Origin: Amycolatopsis sp. cg9
Lineage (GTDB): Bacteria; Actinomycetota; Actinomycetes; Mycobacteriales; Pseudonocardiaceae
Assembly: GCF_041346945.1 (NCBI RefSeq)
Contig: NZ_CP166850.1
Span: forward strand, 9,408,501-9,472,500
Reading direction: 5' to 3'
DNA length: 64,000 nucleotides
Below the pieces are notes generated by a model. It did not search any database. It had not been told where the DNA came from and saw nothing but the letters and a program-made list of their open reading frames with translations. Every line of letters starts with the position of its first letter. Positions within the stretch are counted from its first letter, which is position 1. Shown here in pieces: positions 1 to 8,484 of the stretch. The position numbers were made by a program, and so were the translations under genes.

Positions 1-1
1 G

Positions 2-2419
2 CTCGAGGAAATCGTCGTCGTCGAGGAGAAGCGCTCGTTCGTCGAGTCCGCCCTCAAGGAGGTCCTCTACGGCGTTCCCGGCGCCCCCGCGGTCACCGGC
101 AAGAAGGACCGCGACGGCCGCACGCTGTTCACCGAACTCGGTGAGCTGGAACCGGACGGCGTCGCGGCCGGGCTGGCCCGGCGGCTGCCCGGGGGCATCC
201 CGTCGGTCGACGCCTTCAAGTCCCGCCGCCGCCGCGAGCGCATCTCGGTGCCGCTGCTCGCGCGGACGCCGTACTTCTGCTCGGGCTGCCCGCACAACTC
301 GTCGACGAAGGTCCCGGAGGGCACGCTCGTCGGCGGCGGCATCGGCTGCCACACGATGGCCCTGTTCATGGAGCCCGACCAGGTCGGCACCGTCCTCGGC
401 GTGACGCAGATGGGCGGCGAGGGCACGCAGTGGATCGGCATGGCGCCGTTCGTCGAGGCCGAGCACTTCGTGCAGAACATCGGCGACGGCACCTTCACCC
501 ACTCCGGCAGCCTCGCGGTCCGCGCGGCGGTCGCGGCCGGCGTCAACATCACCTACAAGCTGCTCTACAACTCCGCCGTGGCGATGACCGGCGGCCAGGA
601 CGCGGTCGGCGGGCTGCCGGTCGAGAAGGTCGCCGAGCTGCTCCTCGTCGAAGGCGCGAAGCGGGTCGTGATCACCAGCGACGCGCCCGCGAAGCTGCGG
701 CGCCGCAAGCTCCCCGCCGGCGTCGAGGTGCGCGACCGCACGGAACTCCTGGCCACGCAAGAAGAACTCGCCGCCGTCAAGGGCGTCACCGTGCTGATCC
801 ACGAGCAGGAGTGCGCGGCCGAGAAGCGCCGGAAGCGCCGCCGCGGCAAGCAGACCACGCCGACGACCCGCGTGGTCATCAACGAGCGCGTCTGCGAAGG
901 CTGCGGCGACTGCGGGACGAAGTCGAACTGCCTGTCCGTGCAGCCGGTGGCGACCGAGTTCGGCCGCAAGACCGCGATCCACCAGTCCTCGTGCAACGTC
1001 GACTACTCCTGCCTGGCCGGGGACTGCCCGTCGTTCGTCACCGTGGTACCGACCGGGAAGAAGCAGCGGCGCAAGCTGACCGAACTGGCCGCCGGCGCCG
1101 TTCCCGCGCCTCCGATGGCGGGCACGGACTTCACCGTGCGGATCACCGGCATCGGCGGTACCGGCGTGGTCACCGTGACGCAGATCCTCGCGACGGCGGC
1201 GGTGCTCGACGGGCGGCACGTCCGCACGCTCGACCAGACCGGGCTGGCGCAGAAGGGCGGCGCCGTCGTCTCCGACCTCAAGGTGACGGCGGAGCCGGTC
1301 GAGCAGGCACCGAAGCTCGCCGCCGGCGAGTGCGACCTGTACCTGGCGTGCGACGCGCTCGTCGGGGCGGACGCGACGAACCTCGCCGTGGCGGACGCCG
1401 CGCGGACGACCGCCGTCGTGTCGACCACCGAGGTCCCGACCGGGCGGATGGTCGTCGACACGACGGTGTCCTTCCCGGCCCCCGGCAGCGTCCTCGCGCC
1501 GCTGGAGGCCGCGGCCGCGCGGACGGTTTCGCTCGACGCCCGCGGCCTGGCCGAGGAGCTCTTCGACGACGACCAGTTCGCCAACGTGCTCCAGCTGGGC
1601 GCCGCCTACCAGACCGGCGCGATCCCGCTGCCGGCGTCGGTGATCGAGCGCGCGATCGAACTGAACGGCACCGCGGTGCAGGCGAACCTGCAGGCGTTCC
1701 GCCGCGGCCGTCAGCTCGTGGCCGAGCCCGAGGCGCTCACGACGGCCCCGGCGCCGGCGCGCCCGGTCGCGCAGCCGTCCGCACGCAAGCTGGTGCACGC
1801 CGAGCCCGGCTCCGAGCTGGCGCGGCTGCTGGACGTCCGGATCCCGGACCTGGTCGCCTACCAGGACAAGCGGTACGCCCGCGCGTACGCCGAGTTCGTC
1901 GAGCGGGTGCGGGTGCTGGAGGACGGGCCGACGGAGATCACCGAGGCCGTCGCGAAGCACCTGTACAAGCTGATGGCGTACAAGGACGAGTACGAGGTCG
2001 CCCGGCTGTCGCTCGACCCGGCGTTCACCGACGGCCTCGCGGAGCAGTTCGGCGAAGGCACGACGTACGCCTACCGGCTGCACCCGCCGGTGCTGCGGGC
2101 CCTCGGCATGAAGCGCAAGATCAGCCTCGGCCCGTGGTTCCGCCCGGGGTTCCGGCTGCTGCACGCACTGCGCAAGCTGCGCGGCACGCGGCTCGACCCG
2201 TTCGGCCGCGCCGAGGTGCGGCGGGTGGAGCGCGAGCTGGTCGAGGACTACCGCGGCACGATCCTGACCGCGTTCCGCGCGTCCGACGTGGACCGGGCCC
2301 GGGTGCTCGCGCTGGCCGAGCTGCCCGACCTGGTGCGGGGCTACGAAGACGTCAAGCTGGCCAACGTGGCGCGGTACCGGGAGAAGCAGGCGGAGCTGCT
2401 CACGCTCGTAAGTAGCTGA
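2..2419 (+). CDS. Indolepyruvate ferredoxin oxidoreductase, C-terminal 805 residues (5' truncated by window)
   Basis: This enzyme oxidatively decarboxylates aryl-pyruvates such as indolepyruvate to acyl-CoA using thiamine diphosphate, Fe-S clusters and ferredoxin. The frame is open from base 2, so the start lies outside the window. Visible parts are the end of the pyruvate-oxidoreductase domain, a TPP-binding region (PYFCSGCPHN, then GGGIGCHTM), a ferredoxin-like cluster segment (VCEGCGDCGTKSNC, then CNVDYSCLAGDCPSF), and a gamma-type domain starting near RITGIGGTGVVTVTQ. The order matches the fused IorA/IorB-like proteins of about 1,150 residues found in actinobacteria. Its last 20 bases overlap the convergent response regulator gene. 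Family assignment is firm; the true substrate (indolepyruvate or another 2-keto acid) is inferred from family only. Confidence 0.93.
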   Translation, partial: LEEIVVVEEKRSFVESALKEVLYGVPGAPAVTGKKDRDGRTLFTELGELEPDGVAAGLARRLPGGIPSVDAFKSRRRRERISVPLLARTPYFCSGCPHNSSTKVPEGTLVGGGIGCHTMALFMEPDQVGTVLGVTQMGGEGTQWIGMAPFVEAEHFVQNIGDGTFTHSGSLAVRAAVAAGVNITYKLLYNSAVAMTGGQDAVGGLPVEKVAELLLVEGAKRVVITSDAPAKLRRRKLPAGVEVRDRTELLATQEELAAVKGVTVLIHEQECAAEKRRKRRRGKQTTPTTRVVINERVCEGCGDCGTKSNCLSVQPVATEFGRKTAIHQSSCNVDYSCLAGDCPSFVTVVPTGKKQRRKLTELAAGAVPAPPMAGTDFTVRITGIGGTGVVTVTQILATAAVLDGRHVRTLDQTGLAQKGGAVVSDLKVTAEPVEQAPKLAAGECDLYLACDALVGADATNLAVADAARTTAVVSTTEVPTGRMVVDTTVSFPAPGSVLAPLEAAAARTVSLDARGLAEELFDDDQFANVLQLGAAYQTGAIPLPASVIERAIELNGTAVQANLQAFRRGRQLVAEPEALTTAPAPARPVAQPSARKLVHAEPGSELARLLDVRIPDLVAYQDKRYARAYAEFVERVRVLEDGPTEITEAVAKHLYKLMAYKDEYEVARLSLDPAFTDGLAEQFGEGTTYAYRLHPPVLRALGMKRKISLGPWFRPGFRLLHALRKLRGTRLDPFGRAEVRRVERELVEDYRGTILTAFRASDVDRARVLALAELPDLVRGYEDVKLANVARYREKQAELLTLVSS

Positions 2420-3026
2420 GCATCGCGGTGGCCTGGCCGGGGACGCGCAGCTTCGCGCTGACGTCCCCGGCGTGCTGCCGGGCGGCGTCGGTGCCGATGC
2501 CGAGCAGCCGCCCGATGGTCGGCACCGAGTGCCCCTCGGCCAGCAGCGCGACGACCTCGCACTCGCGGTCGGTCAACGCCGCCACCGGATCGCCGGGACG
2601 CCGCCGTGCCAGCTGGACCGCCACGACGTCCCGGTCCAGCACCGTGCCGCCGGCGGCGACGCGCCGGAGGGCGTCGAGGAACTCGTCGGGCTTGCCGACG
2701 CGCTCCTTGAGCAGGTACCCGGCGCCGCCACCACCGGCGGCCAGGAGGTCGCCCGCGTAGCCGTCTTCGACGAACGCGGACAGCGCGAGGATCGCGAGCC
2801 CCGGCACCCGGCGCCGCGCTTCGAGGGCGGCGCGGAGCCCTTCGTCGGTGAACGTCGGCGGCAGGCGGACGTCGACGACGGCCAGGTCCGGCGCCGCCGC
2901 CACGACCGACGCCACCAGGTCACCCGGGTGGTCGACGGCCTCGACCACCTCGAAGCCCTCGCTGCGCAGGAGCAGCACGAGCCCCTCCCGCAACAGGGCG
3001 TCGTCCTCCGCGATCACGATGCGCAC
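2400..3026 (-). CDS. NarL/LuxR-family response regulator
   Basis: A 208-residue cytoplasmic response regulator. The receiver domain (about residues 1-120) shows the acidic pair in IAEDD and the phospho-acceptor Asp in VVDVRLPP. The C-terminal LuxR helix-turn-helix begins at LTDRECEVVALLAEG. I chose GTG at 3026 over the longer frame (to 3053) because GGAGGAGG sits 8 bases upstream of it. No histidine kinase gene is adjacent, so it is an orphan here. In the HTH the usual T/S-V-x-x-H region reads GTDAARQHAGDVSAKL, a mild departure from the family. The gene is convergent with, and overlaps, the oxidoreductase gene. Confidence 0.9.
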   Translation of the reverse strand: MRIVIAEDDALLREGLVLLLRSEGFEVVEAVDHPGDLVASVVAAAPDLAVVDVRLPPTFTDEGLRAALEARRRVPGLAILALSAFVEDGYAGDLLAAGGGGAGYLLKERVGKPDEFLDALRRVAAGGTVLDRDVVAVQLARRRPGDPVAALTDRECEVVALLAEGHSVPTIGRLLGIGTDAARQHAGDVSAKLRVPGQATAMLSYLRA

Positions 3027-3090
3027 GGCGGCAGCCTCCTCCAGTCCACGCACTCCCCTGCTTGATGCACGGACGCGCGGCCGGAAGCGT

Positions 3091-4056
3091 TCAGCCGATG
3101 CCCGTGGTCCGGAACCGGGCCCGGTAGTCGCTCGGCGTGACGCCGAGACCCCGGACGAAGGCGCGCCGGAGGGTCTCCGCGGTGCCGAAGCCCGCCCGCC
3201 GCGCCACCACGTCCAGCGGGTCGGTCGTGCGCTCCAGCTGCTGCTGCGCGGACTCCAGCCGGACCTGCTCGACGAACCGCGCCGGGGTGCGGCCGAGCTC
3301 TTCGCGGAACAGGCGGGTCAGGTGCCGGGTGCTGACGCCGGCGCGGGCGGCCAGGTCGCCGAGGGTGTGCGGGGCCGCCGGGTCGGCCGCGACGGCGTCG
3401 AGGACCCCGCGCAGCAGCTCCGTGCGCGGGCGGCCGGTCTTCAGGCGGACGCTGAACTGCGACTGGCCGCCCGGGCGTTGCAGGAAGACGACGAGGTGCT
3501 TGGCGACCAGGCGGGCCACCTCGGCGCCGAGGTCCTCTTCGACCAGCGCCAGTGCCAGGTCGATACCCGACGTGACGCCGGCCGAGGTGATGACCGGGCC
3601 GTCCTTGACGAAGATCGCGTCGCCGTCGACGCGGACGCGCGGGAAGCGCCGGGCGAGCTGGTCGGTGAGGTCCCAGTGCGTGGTGGCGCGCCGGCCGTCG
3701 AGGACGCCGGCCGCGGCGAGCGCGAAGGCGCCCGCGCACACCGACGCCGTCCGGGCCGCGCCGTCGGCGAGCCGGCGGATCTGGGCGACGAGCCCGGCGT
3801 CGGCGATCGTCCGGGCCCATTCGGGACCGCCGGGCACCAGCACGGTCGCCCCGCGCGGATCCGCCGCCGCGAGGTCGAGGTCGGCCCCCAGCCGCGTGCC
3901 GGTGTTGGTGCGGACATCGGTGCCGCCGGGTGACGCCGTCGAGAGCCGGTAGCGGCCGCCGTGCGCGTTGGCCTCGGCGAAGACCTCCAGCGGGCCCGAG
4001 ACGTCGAGCAGCCGGACGCCGTCGTAGAGGACGACGAGGACGGGCCGGGCGCGCAC
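3091..4056 (-). CDS. GlxA-family transcriptional regulator (DJ-1/PfpI-like domain plus AraC HTH)
   Basis: A 321-residue regulator. Residues about 5-170 form a DJ-1/PfpI-like (class I glutamine amidotransferase-like) domain with the nucleophile-elbow Cys in SVCAGAFALA. Residues about 215-315 form an AraC DNA-binding domain (LAARAGVSTRHLTRLFREE, then VARRAGFGTAETLRRAF). Such regulators control nitrogen or small-molecule catabolism; the ligand cannot be read from sequence. The GTG start at 4056 lies one base past the stop of the RsbW-like gene (TGAcGTG), so the two genes should be translationally coupled. Confidence 0.9.
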   Translation of the reverse strand: MRARPVLVVLYDGVRLLDVSGPLEVFAEANAHGGRYRLSTASPGGTDVRTNTGTRLGADLDLAAADPRGATVLVPGGPEWARTIADAGLVAQIRRLADGAARTASVCAGAFALAAAGVLDGRRATTHWDLTDQLARRFPRVRVDGDAIFVKDGPVITSAGVTSGIDLALALVEEDLGAEVARLVAKHLVVFLQRPGGQSQFSVRLKTGRPRTELLRGVLDAVAADPAAPHTLGDLAARAGVSTRHLTRLFREELGRTPARFVEQVRLESAQQQLERTTDPLDVVARRAGFGTAETLRRAFVRGLGVTPSDYRARFRTTGIG

Positions 4057-4057
4057 G

Positions 4058-4564
4058 TCAGCCGTCGGCGGACCAGCCGCTCAGCCGGGTCAGCAGGCGC
4101 TCCAGCACCTGCGGGTCCGCGGCCACCGGATCGCCGGAGACGGGCTCGTCGACCAGGGTGCGGCGGTCCTGCCGCCGCGGGAGGCGCACCTGCCGCGCGT
4201 TCATCCCGCCGGGCAGCGCCAGCTCGCACCAGGTCGTGCGGGCCCCGCCGACGCCGTGTTCGACGCCCACGCGTTCGCCGGGCCCGGCCTTCGGCTCCGG
4301 CAGCCCGGGGACGTCGTCGTCGACCTCGACCAGCAGCACCTCGGCGCTCAGCCGCAGCCGCAGCGTCACGAAGGGCGGCGCCTTCGGGTTCCCGGCCTCG
4401 ATCACGGCCTCGACCAGCCGTCTGGCGGCCGCGGTCGCCTGCTCCAGCATGGGCCGCAGGGACCAGTCGGTGAGAATCAGGCGGACGAACAGCTCGGTGA
4501 CCGGCAGCGCGCTGGGCTGCGCGACGAGCCGGATGTCGTCCATCTGGGAGGTGTGCGCGCTCAA
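4058..4564 (-). CDS. RsbW-like ATP-binding protein (divergent anti-sigma kinase fold)
   Basis: A 168-residue protein with the outline of an HATPase_c/RsbW-type anti-sigma regulatory kinase: an N-terminal half with LARRLVEAVIEAGN-like spacing for the N-box helix, then VTLRLRLSAEVLLVEVDDDVPGLP for the G1 box. The family residues are eroded. The usual E-x-x-x-N of the N box reads EAVIEAGN, and the DxGxG motif reads DDVPGLP, so ATP binding and kinase activity are doubtful. It is the first gene of a two-gene unit and is coupled to the GlxA-type regulator, an uncommon pairing. It may bind a partner without phosphorylating it. Family call is moderately sure, function is not. Confidence 0.65.
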   Translation of the reverse strand: MSAHTSQMDDIRLVAQPSALPVTELFVRLILTDWSLRPMLEQATAAARRLVEAVIEAGNPKAPPFVTLRLRLSAEVLLVEVDDDVPGLPEPKAGPGERVGVEHGVGGARTTWCELALPGGMNARQVRLPRRQDRRTLVDEPVSGDPVAADPQVLERLLTRLSGWSADG

Positions 4565-4676
4565 ACCTGACCTTCCTCACCCAGGTGCGGCCGCTCCAGG
4601 GCCGCAACATGCCAACCCGCCCGCGGCGGCACGGTACCGCCCGCGTCCGGCGCCGCCGCCGTCGGGTCCCCAGGTG

Positions 4677-4765
4677 AAGCGCCCCAATGTGGCGTTCGGT
4701 GCATCCAGCGCACCCAATGTGGCGTTCGGTGCGTCAGACGCAACCAACGCCACATTGGGGCGCTT
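4677..4765. repeat. Intergenic hairpin element, family B, copy 1
   Basis: Bases 4677-4696 and 4746-4765 are exact reverse complements over 20 bp (core CCCCAATGTGGCGTT). A third copy of the core lies between them at about 4712-4733 as a direct repeat. A second copy of the family lies at 53687-53773. Copy 1 fills the gap between the RsbW-like gene and the azoreductase. Short open frames across it are artefacts of the repeat. Confidence 0.9.
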
Positions 4766-4772
4766 GGGCGGG

Positions 4773-5414
4773 TCAGACGCGGGCCGGGAGCCAGAGCTCG
4801 TCGATGGTGCGCTCCGCCGTCGCCAGGCTCGCGTCGGCCAGCGGGATGAGCTCCGCCATCGCCGGGTTGACGTGGGCCAGCGTCAGCTCCGCCGTGATGA
4901 AGCGCGGCTCCAGGCCGGTCAGCGAGACGCCGTGCGGGAGCCACTGCTCGGCGTGGTCCCAGCCTTCGCGGGGCGTGCCCTCGCCGTAGCCGCCGCCGCG
5001 GGACGCCAGCACGATGAACTCGCGGCCGCCGAGCAGGCCGGTCTGCGTTTCGTGGTCGACCGAGAGGCCGGGTGCGATCAGGTGGTCGACCCAGGTCTTG
5101 ACGCTGCTCGGCGCGCCGAAGTTGTACAGCGGCAGGCCCAGCAGCACGGTGTCGGCCGCCTTGATCTCGCCGACCAGTTCGGCGGTCCGCGCCCACGCGG
5201 CCGCCTGCTCGGGCGTGTGCTGGTCCGGCGGCACCATGCCGGCCAGGCCGCTCGCGGAGTCGATGTGGGGCAGCGGGTGCGCGCCCAGGTCGCGGTAGGT
5301 GACGGTGCCGTCCGGGTGCGCCGAGCGCCACGCCGCCGCGGCCCGCGCGCTGAGCCGGCGGCTCACCGAGCGCTCGCCCTGAATGCTCGAGTCGATGTGG
5401 AGGAGATGCGCCAT
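4773..5414 (-). CDS. azoR: FMN-dependent NADH:quinone/azo reductase (AzoR type)
   Basis: A 213-residue flavodoxin-fold reductase that uses FMN and NADH to reduce quinones or azo compounds by two electrons. The start MAHLLHIDSSIQGERSVSR carries the phosphate-binding loop (SSxxxxxSxS-type), and PLYNFGAPSSVKTWVD is the family FMN-contact segment; GGGYGEGTPREGWD follows. The open frame extends upstream to 5798 but that part lies opposite the marR gene, so ATG at 5414 is the credible start. It is divergent from the MarR regulator with 82 bases between the starts, a common arrangement in which MarR represses the reductase and itself. Confidence 0.88.
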   Translation of the reverse strand: MAHLLHIDSSIQGERSVSRRLSARAAAAWRSAHPDGTVTYRDLGAHPLPHIDSASGLAGMVPPDQHTPEQAAAWARTAELVGEIKAADTVLLGLPLYNFGAPSSVKTWVDHLIAPGLSVDHETQTGLLGGREFIVLASRGGGYGEGTPREGWDHAEQWLPHGVSLTGLEPRFITAELTLAHVNPAMAELIPLADASLATAERTIDELWLPARV

Positions 5415-5496
5415 GTCGTTAGCCGCCCATAGATCGTTGGTGTAAGACAAACCATTAATAGCACATCGACCGTCGGGTCGCCCATATACTGGGCAG
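5415..5496. promoter_or_regulatory. Divergent azoR/marR promoter region with candidate operator
   Basis: The 82-bp gap is AT-richer than its surroundings. CCCA-TATAC-TGGG at 5481-5493 is a short palindrome that overlaps a TATACT -10 hexamer (5485-5490) placed six bases before the marR ATG. A weaker TGGT/ACCA inverted repeat lies at about 5439-5454. Either could be the MarR operator; assignment is inference. Confidence 0.45.
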
Positions 5497-5970
5497 ATGA
5501 CGTCGCTGCCGGTCGTGAACCAGCCACCCCACCGGTGCGGTGCGCTGCTCGGCCAGCTGACGCGGCGGCTGCAGACCCGCAGCGATTCGGTGCTGAAGCC
5601 CCTCGGGCTGCGGCCGCGCCACCTGATCGCCCTGACCGTCCTGCGCGACCTGGGCGGCAGCTCGCAGCAGGACCTGGCGAAGACCCTGGAGATGGACAGC
5701 ACGAACGTCGTCGGGCTGCTCAACGACCTCGAAGCCGAGAACCTGATCGAGCGGCGCCGCTCCCCCGTCGACCGGCGCCGGCACGTCGTCGAGCTCACCG
5801 ACGTCGGCGTGAAGCTGCTGGTCCGGGCCGAATTCGCGCTCGCCGCGGTCGAGGACGAGGTGTTCAGCGCACTGAGCGACGACCAGCGCGAACAGCTCTA
5901 CGAACTGCTGCACCAGGCGACGAACAAGTCCGAGACGCAGGCCTGCACCGAGAACATCACGACCTGCTGA
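5497..5970 (+). CDS. MarR-family transcriptional regulator
   Basis: A 157-residue winged-helix repressor. The recognition region runs SSQQDLAKTLEMDSTNVVGLLNDLE, followed by the wing ERRRSPVDRRRHVVELTDVG, which is typical for MarR proteins sensing phenolic or electrophilic compounds. Two Cys residues near the C terminus (about residues 149 and 157, in QACTENITTC) could serve as redox sensors; that is speculation. The -10 TATACT ends six bases before ATG, so the transcript is probably leaderless. It most likely represses the divergent azoreductase. Confidence 0.92.
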   Translation: MTSLPVVNQPPHRCGALLGQLTRRLQTRSDSVLKPLGLRPRHLIALTVLRDLGGSSQQDLAKTLEMDSTNVVGLLNDLEAENLIERRRSPVDRRRHVVELTDVGVKLLVRAEFALAAVEDEVFSALSDDQREQLYELLHQATNKSETQACTENITTC

Positions 5971-5974
5971 AGCG

Positions 5975-6586
5975 TCAGCCGCCGGCGATGTCCTTCGCCA
6001 GCTGCCGGGCTTCCGGCAGCGTGAACTTCCCGCTGATCTGCGTTTCCCCGCCGCTGATGGCGGACTGGACGATCGGCGCGGTCAGGACACGGCTCTTGAG
6101 CACCATCGCGACCTGCTTGCCGACGTTCTGCCCGGTCCACTCGGCCCAGGTCTTCGCACCCTTGGCGGTGAAGCTGAGGTTGATCATCGAGCTGCCCGTC
6201 CGCGGATCGACGGCGGCGTCCACCCAGCTCACGTCCGCGCCGCTGAGGAAGCCCGGGCCGAGGACGTACTTCGTGCCCTGCGCGCGGTCGCAGCTGACCA
6301 GCGGCAACGCCGGATCGTCCCGGCCGTCCAGGGGATCCGGCTTGCCCTGGGCGCAGTCGAAGCCCTGCACGGCGGCCTGCTGGGCGGCGGAATCGGTGCT
6401 CTGCCGCTCGCCCGCCGGACCGGCCGCGGGTCCCGGCGGCGCCTCGAGCAGGACCGGCCGGAACCGCAGCACCGTCCCGTCCTTGACGACGAAGCCGGCG
6501 GGCACGGCGTGCCCGGCGACCTCGGCCGAGCACCCGGTGGCGAGCACGGCTACGGCCGCGAGCAGGAGGATCCGCACGCCACTCAT
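5975..6586 (-). CDS. Lipoprotein with SecDF P1-head-like domain
   Basis: A 203-residue exported lipoprotein. The N terminus has a hydrophobic segment ending in the lipobox LATGC. The C-terminal part (KYVLGPGFLSGADVS, FTAKGAKTWAEWT, KSRVLTAPIV, GKFTLPEARQLAKDI) resembles the P1 head subdomain of SecD, a module also seen in stand-alone actinobacterial lipoproteins. The start at 6586 was chosen because it gives a complete signal peptide. It lies 14 bases downstream of the GH76 gene on the same strand and could be cotranscribed. Its role is unknown. Confidence 0.8.
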   Translation of the reverse strand: MSGVRILLLAAVAVLATGCSAEVAGHAVPAGFVVKDGTVLRFRPVLLEAPPGPAAGPAGERQSTDSAAQQAAVQGFDCAQGKPDPLDGRDDPALPLVSCDRAQGTKYVLGPGFLSGADVSWVDAAVDPRTGSSMINLSFTAKGAKTWAEWTGQNVGKQVAMVLKSRVLTAPIVQSAISGGETQISGKFTLPEARQLAKDIAGG

Positions 6587-6600
6587 TCTGGCGTGCGGGC

Positions 6601-8388
6601 CTACCCCGCCGCCAGCACCGCTTCCAGCCCGGACGCCTGCGTGCGCCAGTCGGCCGCGTTCGGCGTGGCCCCGGTCCAGCGCAGCCCGATCCGGTTCAGC
6701 GGGTCCCGGTCGCCCGCCCACAGCGCGTCCGCCTGCTTCTGCGCGAACGCGCGGTAGGCCGCCGAACCCGTCGCCGCGGCGAGGTCGCCGAAGTAGCGCA
6801 TGAAGATGCCCTTGAACTGCTTCTGGTTGTCGTCGCAGGACCCCGCCTCGCAGGACTCGACGAGCACGCCACCCGCCGTGAGCCGGGCCATCGCCGCGTC
6901 CGCGAGCCGCTTCGCCGCGTCCAAATAGGACTGGACGCCGGTGCCGCGCCACAGCTCCAGCAGCCCGCCGATCCCGAGACCCTGGTTGTACGTCCAGACC
7001 GTCTGCCCGTTGTTGGCGCAGGACGCCGTCAGGCCGTCGTTCACCAGCCCGGACGCGTTGACCAGGCCGCTGCCCAGGTACCAGTCGCCCGCCGTCCTCG
7101 CCCGCTGCCCCCACACGGTGTCCCCGGCGATCCGCAGGTGCAGGGCCGCGGTCAGCCGCAGGTACAACCCCGCGGTGACGGCGTTCTTGTACGTCCGCTC
7201 GCGGTCCCACCACACCCCGCCGCCGCAGGTGCCGGTGTCCCAGAACCCCTGGACGTAGTTCGCGATCGTCGTCGCCTCGGTGATGTACCGCGAGTCGTGG
7301 GTGCGGTCGTAGACGGCGAGCCAGGCCAGGCCCCACCACGCGCTGTCGTCGATCGCCCGGCTGACGAAGTGCCCGTCGATCGGGTCGGAACTCCGTGCCC
7401 CGGCGGGGAAAGCGACCCGGTTGACGTCGAAGGTGCGCGCCAGCGCGGTGTCGAACCCGCCGGCGTCGGCCACCGCCGTGACGGCGACCGCGGAGTTCCA
7501 CCAGCTCGACGGCCACCACGCGGTGTACGGCTCGTAGGACCACATCAGCGCGTCGAGCGCGCCGGCCGCGCGGGTCGTCGCCGGGCGCGCCCAGGCCGTA
7601 CAGCTGCCTTGGGCGTGCGAGGCTTCCCGGCCGCACGCCCGGACCGCGCCGCCGTAGAGCCGGCCGCGGGGATCGCGCGTGGCGAAGGCCGTGGTGTGCG
7701 TGCCGGCCGCGCCCGCGGGGGTGCTCGTGCGGCCCAGCGACGAGCCGTCCGGCCAGCTCGCGCCGGCGTCCCACGAGCGGTCGAGCCAGATCTCGTCGCC
7801 GGCGCCGCCCGCTTCGATGCCGGCCCACGCCATGCCCCGGCCGTCGAAGTGGAGCCGGATCGTGCGGCCGAACAACGTCGTCGGCGCGACCGGCTGGCTG
7901 TCCCCGGCGGCCGGGGCGCTCCGGTCGCACGCGCTGTCGCAGACGTCCGGGTAGATCCAGGCCGTGCAGCCGACGCCTTGCGCGTCCCCGCAGGCGCGGA
8001 CCAGGCCGCGGCGGTGGTGCGCCGGGTCGGTGAGGTTGTACATCAGGGTGCGGGTGCCGGTCCACGAGCCGGGGACGCTCGCCTTGCCCAGCAAGCCTTC
8101 CCAGGTGGCGCCGCCGTCCCAGGACCGGTCGAGCCAGACGGCGTCACCGGCGACGCCGTTGTCGATGCTCGCCCAGGCCATGCCGTCCGGGTCGGCGGCG
8201 TGCAGCCGCAGCACGCGCCCGTTGATCACCTTGTCCGGCAAGGGAAAGCTCTCCCGCGCGGCCCGCGACGGGTCGAGGGTGTCGCACGAGGTGACGCACA
8301 CCGCGGCGGCCGTCGTGGCCGCGGTGGCGGGGATCGGGGTCAGGGAACCGAACACGAGCAGCAGCACGAGCAATGTCCGCATCGACAT
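6601..8388 (-). CDS. Secreted GH76 glycoside hydrolase (endo-alpha-1,6-mannanase family) with duplicated N-terminal module
   Basis: A 595-residue secreted enzyme predicted to cleave alpha-1,6-mannan of fungal or actinobacterial walls. A Sec signal peptide covers about residues 1-24. Two similar modules follow (about 31-143 and 146-267); each has AWA-x-I-x-GxAGD-x-x-WLDRSWD and ends with RACG...CTAW, suggesting a disulphide. The catalytic GH76 domain starts near residue 275; DDSAWWGLAW holds the Asp pair expected at the active site, and EGLDGL-type segments are seen later as TYNQGLGIGG. ATG at 8382 is a possible start, since GGAGAGGG abuts 8388 too closely. The duplicated modules are probably carbohydrate-binding; I do not recognise the family. 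Confidence 0.88.
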   Translation of the reverse strand: MSMRTLLVLLLVFGSLTPIPATAATTAAAVCVTSCDTLDPSRAARESFPLPDKVINGRVLRLHAADPDGMAWASIDNGVAGDAVWLDRSWDGGATWEGLLGKASVPGSWTGTRTLMYNLTDPAHHRRGLVRACGDAQGVGCTAWIYPDVCDSACDRSAPAAGDSQPVAPTTLFGRTIRLHFDGRGMAWAGIEAGGAGDEIWLDRSWDAGASWPDGSSLGRTSTPAGAAGTHTTAFATRDPRGRLYGGAVRACGREASHAQGSCTAWARPATTRAAGALDALMWSYEPYTAWWPSSWWNSAVAVTAVADAGGFDTALARTFDVNRVAFPAGARSSDPIDGHFVSRAIDDSAWWGLAWLAVYDRTHDSRYITEATTIANYVQGFWDTGTCGGGVWWDRERTYKNAVTAGLYLRLTAALHLRIAGDTVWGQRARTAGDWYLGSGLVNASGLVNDGLTASCANNGQTVWTYNQGLGIGGLLELWRGTGVQSYLDAAKRLADAAMARLTAGGVLVESCEAGSCDDNQKQFKGIFMRYFGDLAAATGSAAYRAFAQKQADALWAGDRDPLNRIGLRWTGATPNAADWRTQASGLEAVLAAG

Positions 8389-8484
8389 CCCTCTCCACGC
8401 ACCGGGGTTCGTTCCAGCATAAGAACACCCCGCCGGATCCCGAAGGATTCTGTCCGGTCGCGGCGCGTTCCGGACAACGGTGGT

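Noticed and set aside
4687..4989. Small frames with MWRSV and NATLG-type repeats
   Set aside because: Produced by the family B hairpin; no conserved protein features.
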